This document shows positions 15,142-18,784 of a stretch of 18,784 bases of DNA, in pieces. The DNA is from an uncultured Oscillospiraceae bacterium (lineage in GTDB: Bacteria; Bacillota_A; Clostridia; Oscillospirales; Oscillospiraceae), in NCBI GenBank assembly GCA_947631675.1, contig CANRMG010000018.1, forward strand, positions 1 to 18,784, given 5' to 3'. The notes beneath the pieces are model-generated. The model did no database searches, had not been told where the DNA came from, and saw nothing but the letters and a program-made list of their open reading frames with translations. The stretch's first letter is position 1, and the number at the start of each line of letters is the position of its first letter. The position numbers and the translations under genes are program-made.

Positions 15142-15150
15142 GAATATGAC
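15121..15150 (-). promoter_or_regulatory. Predicted sigma-E promoter of spoIVA
   Basis: GTCATATT (15150-15143) is an excellent match to the sigma-E -35. Fourteen bases later comes CGTATGTT (15128-15121), a partial match to CATACAnT. The start of transcription would be near 15114. spoIVA is a sigma-E gene in Bacillus subtilis, which supports the call; the -10 is the weak part. Confidence 0.58.
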
Positions 15151-15155
15151 AGTTT

Positions 15156-15923
15156 TCAGAAAAACCGCGCGGTCTGGCCGTGCAGGGCGCTCATGCGCAC
15201 GTCCACATCCGGGAATGCCTCGCCGAGCCACCCGTACAGCACCGGCACCACTACGTTCTCCGTGCAGAAGTGGTCGGCGTCGATGAGGTTGAGCCCTAAG
15301 TGCTTCGCCTCCAGGAATTGATTATACTTCACATCCGCCGTCACATAGGTATCGCAACCAGCCGCCGCGGCGAGGCCGATCTCCCCGCCGCCGGAGCCGC
15401 CGCAGACAGCCAGGCGCTTCACCGGCCGGCCCGCGGCATGGTAGCGCAGGCCGTTGGAGGCGAGCTGCTTTTTTACAAAGGGCAGGAAGTCCGAAAAGGG
15501 CACCTCGTGGGGCAGTTCGCCAATGCGTCCGATGCCTGTGTCCGGCTCCAGAACAGCCTCCACCCTGCCGCCCAGGGCGGCCATCAGCGCGTCGTTCACG
15601 CCGCCTTCCGCCGCGTCCAAGTTGGTGTGCATGCAGATGGCGGCAATGCCGTTCTCCGCCAATGCGAGGGCGCGCTGGCCCTCCCAGGAGCCGTTGGTCA
15701 CCGCCTTCAGCTCAAAAAACAGCGGGTGGTGGCTCACGATGAGCTCTGCGGCCATGGCATGGGCCTCTTCGATCACCTCGTCGGTGATGTCCAACGCCGT
15801 CAGGATGCGGGTGACGGGCCGGTCGCTGCGGCCCACCAGCAGTCCCACGTTGTCAAAATCCATCTTGGCCGCCACCGGGGCCTTTTCGTTCAAAAATACA
15901 AAGATGTCACCGACCGTCGCCAT
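15156..15923 (-). CDS. Nif3-like dinuclear metal-centre protein (YqfO/YbgI family)
   Basis: Cytoplasmic protein of 255 residues that forms a toroidal hexamer with a two-metal site. Ligand motifs are SHHP (64-67; H65, H66), NLDAAEGG (101-108; D103) and DADHFCTE (215-222; H218, E222). It lacks the inserted PII-like middle domain that makes Bacillus YqfO about 370 residues, so it is the short form. Family proteins are often labelled GTP cyclohydrolase I type 2 homologues, but the true activity is unsettled. The ATG 15923 has GGAGG upstream and starts 17 bases before the trmK stop, the usual trmK-nif3 pairing in Firmicutes. No terminator is visible between its stop and spoIVA. Confidence 0.93.
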   Translation of the reverse strand: MATVGDIFVFLNEKAPVAAKMDFDNVGLLVGRSDRPVTRILTALDITDEVIEEAHAMAAELIVSHHPLFFELKAVTNGSWEGQRALALAENGIAAICMHTNLDAAEGGVNDALMAALGGRVEAVLEPDTGIGRIGELPHEVPFSDFLPFVKKQLASNGLRYHAAGRPVKRLAVCGGSGGGEIGLAAAAGCDTYVTADVKYNQFLEAKHLGLNLIDADHFCTENVVVPVLYGWLGEAFPDVDVRMSALHGQTARFF

Positions 15924-16581
15924 GGCCGAGCCTCCTTTTTATCTCGTTATATTCCTTCAAAAGCGCCGCGGCGGCCTCGTCATAGGGCGCTGCCTTCGCC
16001 GCCTGAGTTGTCATCACATCAAGATAGGCGCCGAACAGCGGGTCGTCTGCCACCTGGTCCAGCAGGCCCAGATGCAGCTCCGCCTCCGTGTAGGCGCAGC
16101 TCTCGCCGCCGCGGGCGGTGAGGATGGGATAGATGCGCCCGGCATCCTCCGCCAATTGCTCCGAGGCGATGGCATAGCCGTTTTCCGCAAGCCATCGGCG
16201 CAGGTCCGCCTTCTTGCTCTGTGGCTCCAGGATGAGAAGCGTCCCCTCCTCCCTGGTCCAGGGCGCGGCGGCCAGGATGGAGATCATGCTCTCCCCTCCC
16301 ATGCCCGCCAGGATGACGGTGTCACCGTCTCCGGGGCCAAGACCCTGAAGCCCGTCGGTCTGCATGAGGCGAATACGGCCGCCGGTGCCTGTTCTTTCAA
16401 GAAGCGCCCGGGCGTTCTCCAGGGGGCCAGGCCGGATGTCGGTGGCCAGCACGTGGGAACAGCGCCCGGTCTGGACGAGCCAGACCGGGATCATGGCGTG
16501 ATCGGTACCCACGTCGATGGGGCGTGCGCCCTCTGGGACCCGCCGGGCCACGGCGGCGAGGCGTGGTGATAAATGTATCAT
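15907..16581 (-). CDS. trmK: tRNA (adenine-22-N1)-methyltransferase TrmK
   Basis: SAM-dependent enzyme of 224 residues that methylates N1 of A22 in tRNA. The SAM-binding motif I is PIDVGTDHAMIP (21-32). The family's AGMGGESM loop and LILEPQSKKADLRRWL segment follow, then a C-terminal coiled helix pair ending EYNEIKRRLG. Alignment from memory with Bacillus TrmK (LSKRL...GAVMADIGSDHAYLP) puts the start at MIHLSPRL, ATG 16581. No Shine-Dalgarno is visible upstream: the preceding bases are the T-tract and hairpin of the DUF1858 terminator. Expression must come from read-through, an unseen promoter or weak initiation. It overlaps nif3. Confidence 0.92.
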   Translation of the reverse strand: MIHLSPRLAAVARRVPEGARPIDVGTDHAMIPVWLVQTGRCSHVLATDIRPGPLENARALLERTGTGGRIRLMQTDGLQGLGPGDGDTVILAGMGGESMISILAAAPWTREEGTLLILEPQSKKADLRRWLAENGYAIASEQLAEDAGRIYPILTARGGESCAYTEAELHLGLLDQVADDPLFGAYLDVMTTQAAKAAPYDEAAAALLKEYNEIKRRLGHGDGR

Positions 16582-16588
16582 AAGCAAT

Positions 16589-16615
16589 AAAAAAGCGGCG
16601 GGATTTCCCCGCCGC
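16589..16615 (-). terminator. Terminator of the DUF1858 gene
   Basis: Perfect 8-bp GC stem GCGGCGGG (16595-16602) with CCCGCCGC (16608-16615), 5-base loop, and leftward a run of six T (16594-16589). It ends only 7 bases before the trmK ATG. Confidence 0.92.
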
Positions 16616-16624
16616 GTGTGAGTC

Positions 16625-16837
16625 TTACGCCTCGGCGTTCGCCGCGATGAAGTCGTTTACTTCCTTCACAAAGGGCTCGACCTCCACGCCGTGGGCCCGG
16701 CAGGCCTGCTCCACGCTCTCGCCGGTGGCAAAGGCGCAGCCCAGGCAGTGCATGCCGATGCGCTGGAACAGGGGCTGGGTGATGGGGGCGTTGACCATGA
16801 TATCGTAAACGATGGTATCCTTCGTGATCTGATACAT
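16625..16837 (-). CDS. DUF1858 domain protein with CxxC
   Basis: A 70-residue protein that is a single DUF1858 domain, the small family often fused to or found beside hybrid-cluster-protein-type redox systems. It begins MYQITKDTIVYDIMVNAPITQPLF and has a CLGC motif (31-34) followed by ATGES, the usual pattern. The two Cys could form a redox disulfide or bind metal; no specific function is established. The ATG 16837 is preceded by GGGAGG. It has its own near-ideal promoter and terminator, so it is a single-gene unit. No nitrogen-fixation or hybrid-cluster gene is in the window. Confidence 0.9.
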   Translation of the reverse strand: MYQITKDTIVYDIMVNAPITQPLFQRIGMHCLGCAFATGESVEQACRAHGVEVEPFVKEVNDFIAANAEA

Positions 16838-16872
16838 TGCTGTGATCCTCCCACAAAAATATTTCTGCCGCT

Positions 16873-16901
16873 ATTATATCCGCTGGAGGCGGATAATTCA
16901 A
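16873..16901 (-). promoter_or_regulatory. Sigma-A promoter of the DUF1858 gene
   Basis: Leftward, TTGAAT (16901-16896), 17 bases, then a perfect TATAAT (16878-16873). The leader to the ATG at 16837 is about 30 bases and holds the GGGAGG ribosome site. It starts just past the terminator of the preceding gene. Confidence 0.82.
16877..16895. promoter_or_regulatory. Dyad operator inside the DUF1858 promoter spacer
   Basis: Perfect inverted repeat TATCCGC-TGGAG-GCGGATA, 7-bp arms around 5 bases, that fills the interval between -35 and -10. A protein bound here would contact both promoter elements. The spacer has the normal 17 bases, so MerR-type activation, which needs 19-20, is less likely than repression. 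Confidence 0.55.
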
Positions 16902-16910
16902 TATGTAAAA

Positions 16911-16950
16911 ATAAAAAATAGAGGAAGCATCTCGCTTCCCCTATTTTTTG
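16911..16950 (-). terminator. Terminator of the zinc-knuckle gene
   Basis: Long imperfect stem from AAAAAATAG plus GGAAGC (16913-16921, 16923-16928) pairing with GCTTCC plus CTATTTTTT (16934-16939, 16941-16949), one mismatch, loop ATCTC. Flanking T runs exist in both directions. It lies 15 bp past the stop. Confidence 0.85.
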
Positions 16951-16964
16951 TCAGCAGACATGAT

Positions 16965-17246
16965 TTACAGTTCGCCGGCACGCATCTTCGCAAAGCACTC
17001 GCTGCAGTACACGGGGCGGTCGCTCTTCGGCTCGAAGGGGACACGGGCCTCGCCGCCGCAGGCAGCGCAGGTAGCGGTGAAGAACTCCCGGGGGCCGCGG
17101 GCAGCGGCCTTGCGGGCATCACGGCAGGCCTTGCAGCGCTGAGGCTCATTCTGGAAGCCGCGCTCAGCATAGAACTCCTGCTCACCGGCGGTGAACACGA
17201 ACTCCTGTCCACATTCCTTGCATACAAGGGTCTTGTCTTCGTACAT
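16965..17246 (-). CDS. Small double zinc-knuckle (zinc-ribbon) protein
   Basis: A 93-residue protein with two four-Cys units. The first is C9-x2-C12 with C38-x2-C41, in MYEDKTLVCKECGQEF and RCKACRDARK. The second is C60-x2-C63 with C81-x2-C84, in CAACGG and CSECF. Such proteins are common and uncharacterised in Clostridia; nucleic-acid or ribosome binding is the usual guess, and nothing here proves it. The ATG 17246 has GAGAGGAA upstream. It follows sigH by 48 bp with no terminator, so it may be made on the sigH transcript, and it has its own strong terminator. Confidence 0.88.
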   Translation of the reverse strand: MYEDKTLVCKECGQEFVFTAGEQEFYAERGFQNEPQRCKACRDARKAAARGPREFFTATCAACGGEARVPFEPKSDRPVYCSECFAKMRAGEL

Positions 17247-17294
17247 TGTGGTTCCTCTCTTTAATAGTTTTCCCAGACGGGCAGTATATTGCGA

Positions 17295-17909
17295 TCAGCT
17301 CTTGCTGTTATCGCCGGAGGGCAGCTTCGCCAGTTTGCGCCGGATGCGCTGAACGGCGTTATCCACGGCCTTCACGTCCCTGCCTGACACAGCGGCCATC
17401 TCCTCATAGGAAAGGCCGTCAAGATAAAGGCGGAGAACGTCTGCTTCCAGTTTTGACAAACACCGTGAATAGGCGGAAATAAACTCTTTTTCGGTCTCTC
17501 TGGCCAGAACCTGCTCCTCGGGACTGCGCTCGTAGTAGTTGGTACCTAGGGACTGGGATTCATCTGAGAGGACATCGTCAAGGGAGATGCCGTCGTTCAG
17601 CGGCGCGTTCTTCCTGCGCTTGGCGCTGCGGACGGCAGAACGGATACGGTTGTGGATACAAGTCTCGGCGTAGGTCTTGAAGGATGCGCCCTTTTCCCTG
17701 TCAAACTCCCGGATGGCAGCCAGCAGACCGATCATTCCCTCCTGGATTAGATCTTCACTGTCTCCGCCGATGAGAAAATAGGGGCGGGCGCACATGCGCA
17801 CAACGCGGGCATATCGCTCCGCCAAGGCCTCTTCCGCCCCGGGGACCCGCGCTTTCGCCAGGGATTGCAATTCTTCGTCGGATTTGGTTGTATAGCTATA
17901 ATAATACAC
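17295..17909 (-). CDS. sigH: RNA polymerase sigma-H-type factor (sporulation/stationary phase)
   Basis: Sigma-70-family factor of 204 residues that in Bacillus and Clostridium starts the sporulation cascade. Region 2 shows YFLIGGDSEDLIQEGMIGLL and AIREFDREKGASFKTYAETCIHNRI, strongly typical of sigma-H. Region 4 ends in DVLRLYLDGLSYEEMAAVSGRDVKAVDNAVQRIRRKL, the -35-binding helix-turn-helix. Regions 1.1 and 3 are absent or short, as expected. I take GTG 17909 as start; TTG 17912 is next to it. Neither has a clear Shine-Dalgarno, and the promoter -10 ends only 5 bases before the GTG, so the message may be leaderless. The zinc-knuckle gene follows. Confidence 0.92.
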   Translation of the reverse strand: MYYYSYTTKSDEELQSLAKARVPGAEEALAERYARVVRMCARPYFLIGGDSEDLIQEGMIGLLAAIREFDREKGASFKTYAETCIHNRIRSAVRSAKRRKNAPLNDGISLDDVLSDESQSLGTNYYERSPEEQVLARETEKEFISAYSRCLSKLEADVLRLYLDGLSYEEMAAVSGRDVKAVDNAVQRIRRKLAKLPSGDNSKS

Positions 17910-17914
17910 CAATG

Positions 17915-17942
17915 ATTATATATCGTTCCCGCAAGAAGTCAA
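17915..17942 (-). promoter_or_regulatory. Near-consensus sigma-A promoter of sigH
   Basis: Leftward, TTGACT (17942-17937), 16 bases, then TATAAT (17920-17915): 11 of 12 consensus bases. Transcription should begin within a few bases of the GTG at 17909, leaving essentially no leader. Confidence 0.82.
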
Positions 17943-17952
17943 GCATTTTTTA

Positions 17953-17994
17953 CAAAAATTGTCGTCTTTTCCGCTGAAAAACGGCCAATTTTTG
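17953..17994. repeat. AT-rich inverted repeat between ruvB and sigH
   Basis: CAAAAATTG (17953-17961) pairs perfectly with CAATTTTTG (17986-17994), with an inner TTTTC/GAAAA stem. It lies 32 bp past the ruvB stop and 10 bp before the sigH -35. It may be a weak terminator for ruvB or a regulator site; the low-GC stem makes terminator function uncertain. Confidence 0.4.
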
Positions 17995-18025
17995 GGCAAT
18001 ATCTGCAAAATATGACATTTTTTCC

Positions 18026-18784
18026 TCATATTTCCAGCTTCTGCTGGCCCAGATATTCGATGCCCAGATGCTCATATGCCTTTTGCGTCACGCAGCGGCC
18101 ACGGAGGGTGCGGGTCAAAAAACCCTGCTGCAGCAGGAACGGCTCGTATACGTCCTCCAGCGTCACAGCCTCCTCGTTGATGGTGGCGGCCAGGGCCTCC
18201 AGGCCCACGGGCCCGCCGTTGTAGAGCTCGATGATGCTGCGGAGCATCCGCCGGTCCACGTTGTCCAGGCCCGCCTGGTCCACCTCCAGGCGCAGCAGCG
18301 CCTCGTTGGCGATGGCCTTGGTGATGACGCCCTCTCCCCTCACCTGGGCGAAGTCCCGCACCCGCCGGAGCATGCGATTGGCGATACGGGGTGTGCCCCG
18401 GCTGCGGGAGGCGATCTCCACGGCGCCGTCCGGCTCGATAGCCACGCCCAGGATGCCGGCGCTGCGCTCTATGATGCGGCGCAGGTCCTCGGTGGAGTAG
18501 AGCTCCAGACGCAGCACCACGCCGAATCGGTCACGCAGCGGCGCGGAGAGCTGCCCGGACCGGGTGGTGGCGCCGATGAGGGTGAAGTGGGGAAGGTCCA
18601 GCCGGATGGAGTTTGCCGAAGGGCCCTTCCCCAGGATGATGTCGATGGCGTAATCCTCCATGGCGGGGTAAAGTATCTCCTCCACGGAGCGGTTGAGCCG
18701 GTGTATCTCGTCCAGGAAGAGGATGTCGTTCTCCTGCAGGTTCGTCAGCAGCGCCACTAAGTCGCCGGGCTTTTCGATGGCGGG
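18026..18784 (-). CDS. ruvB: Holliday junction branch-migration helicase RuvB, C-terminal part (cut by window edge)
   Basis: AAA+ motor that with RuvA drives branch migration of Holliday junctions. About 252 residues are visible; the N-terminus with Walker A lies beyond base 18784. Present are Walker [17 protein letters not shown], the beta-hairpin segment around [33 protein letters not shown] with sensor 1 (GATTR), and the arginine finger in APLRDRFG. Sensor 2 ([18 protein letters not shown]) and the C-terminal winged helix ending [22 protein letters not shown] complete it. All visible motifs are intact. The stop is at 18028-18026, followed by 116 bp to the sigH start. Confidence 0.97.
   Translation of the reverse strand, partial: PAIEKPGDLVALLTNLQENDILFLDEIHRLNRSVEEILYPAMEDYAIDIILGKGPSANSIRLDLPHFTLIGATTRSGQLSAPLRDRFGVVLRLELYSTEDLRRIIERSAGILGVAIEPDGAVEIASRSRGTPRIANRMLRRVRDFAQVRGEGVITKAIANEALLRLEVDQAGLDNVDRRMLRSIIELYNGGPVGLEALAATINEEAVTLEDVYEPFLLQQGFLTRTLRGRCVTQKAYEHLGIEYLGQQKLEI

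Noticed and set aside
15156..15923. Naming the Nif3-like gene as GTP cyclohydrolase
   Set aside because: The label is widespread, but the enzymatic role is not secure for this family, so no gene symbol was given.
16877..16895. MerR-type activation site
   Set aside because: MerR promoters have overlong spacers of 19-20 bases; this one has 17.

Overview
The window looks like ordinary chromosome from a GC-rich, endospore-forming member of the Clostridia, most likely an Oscillospirales/Oscillospiraceae-type gut anaerobe. Reasons: high GC with strong G/C at third codon positions; the sporulation genes spoIVA, cwlD and sigH; a pyrophosphate-type phosphofructokinase; a VanRS-like two-component pair; and the trmK-nif3 pair. 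No tRNA, rRNA, CRISPR array, insertion sequence or phage gene was seen. No gap without a gene exceeds 300 bases.

Layout. (1) 1-3237: a partial PPi-phosphofructokinase gene (leftward) and a class II aldolase gene (rightward) leave one short region whose promoters overlap. The aldolase gene is followed after 7 bp by an intact 567-codon gene for a P1B-type metal ATPase that has lost its actuator domain and most catalytic motifs while keeping the metal site, then a terminator. (2) 3238-6050: a terminator-flanked OmpR-family regulator and histidine kinase pair, with a WalR/PhoP-type direct repeat in front. (3) 6053-10720, leftward: xerC, MBOAT O-acyltransferase, DHHW/SGNH partner, dut and a GyrI-like protein in one tight gene string. 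(4) 10721-13557, leftward: cwlD, radA and a DUF6873/GME-fold gene linked by 4-base stop/start overlaps. (5) 13558-16581, leftward: trmK and nif3, then spoIVA. The spoIVA Shine-Dalgarno forms one arm of a long hairpin whose other arm lies inside the spoIVA promoter. (6) 16589-18784, leftward: partial ruvB, sigH with a near-consensus promoter that leaves almost no leader, a double zinc-knuckle protein, and a DUF1858 protein whose promoter holds a dyad between -35 and -10.

How the parts fit. Glycolysis genes sit beside a probable non-catalytic metal-binding membrane protein. Sporulation genes (sigH, spoIVA, cwlD) alternate with housekeeping genes for DNA repair (ruvB, radA), chromosome segregation (xerC), tRNA modification (trmK), nucleotide hygiene (dut) and cell-surface O-acylation (MBOAT plus DHHW).

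The two most unusual signals are the degenerate P-type ATPase and the spoIVA leader. In the leader, only read-through RNA from nif3 would lock the ribosome site, while RNA from the spoIVA promoter would leave it open. All functional calls are by recognition of motifs in the translated sequence; no database search was run.
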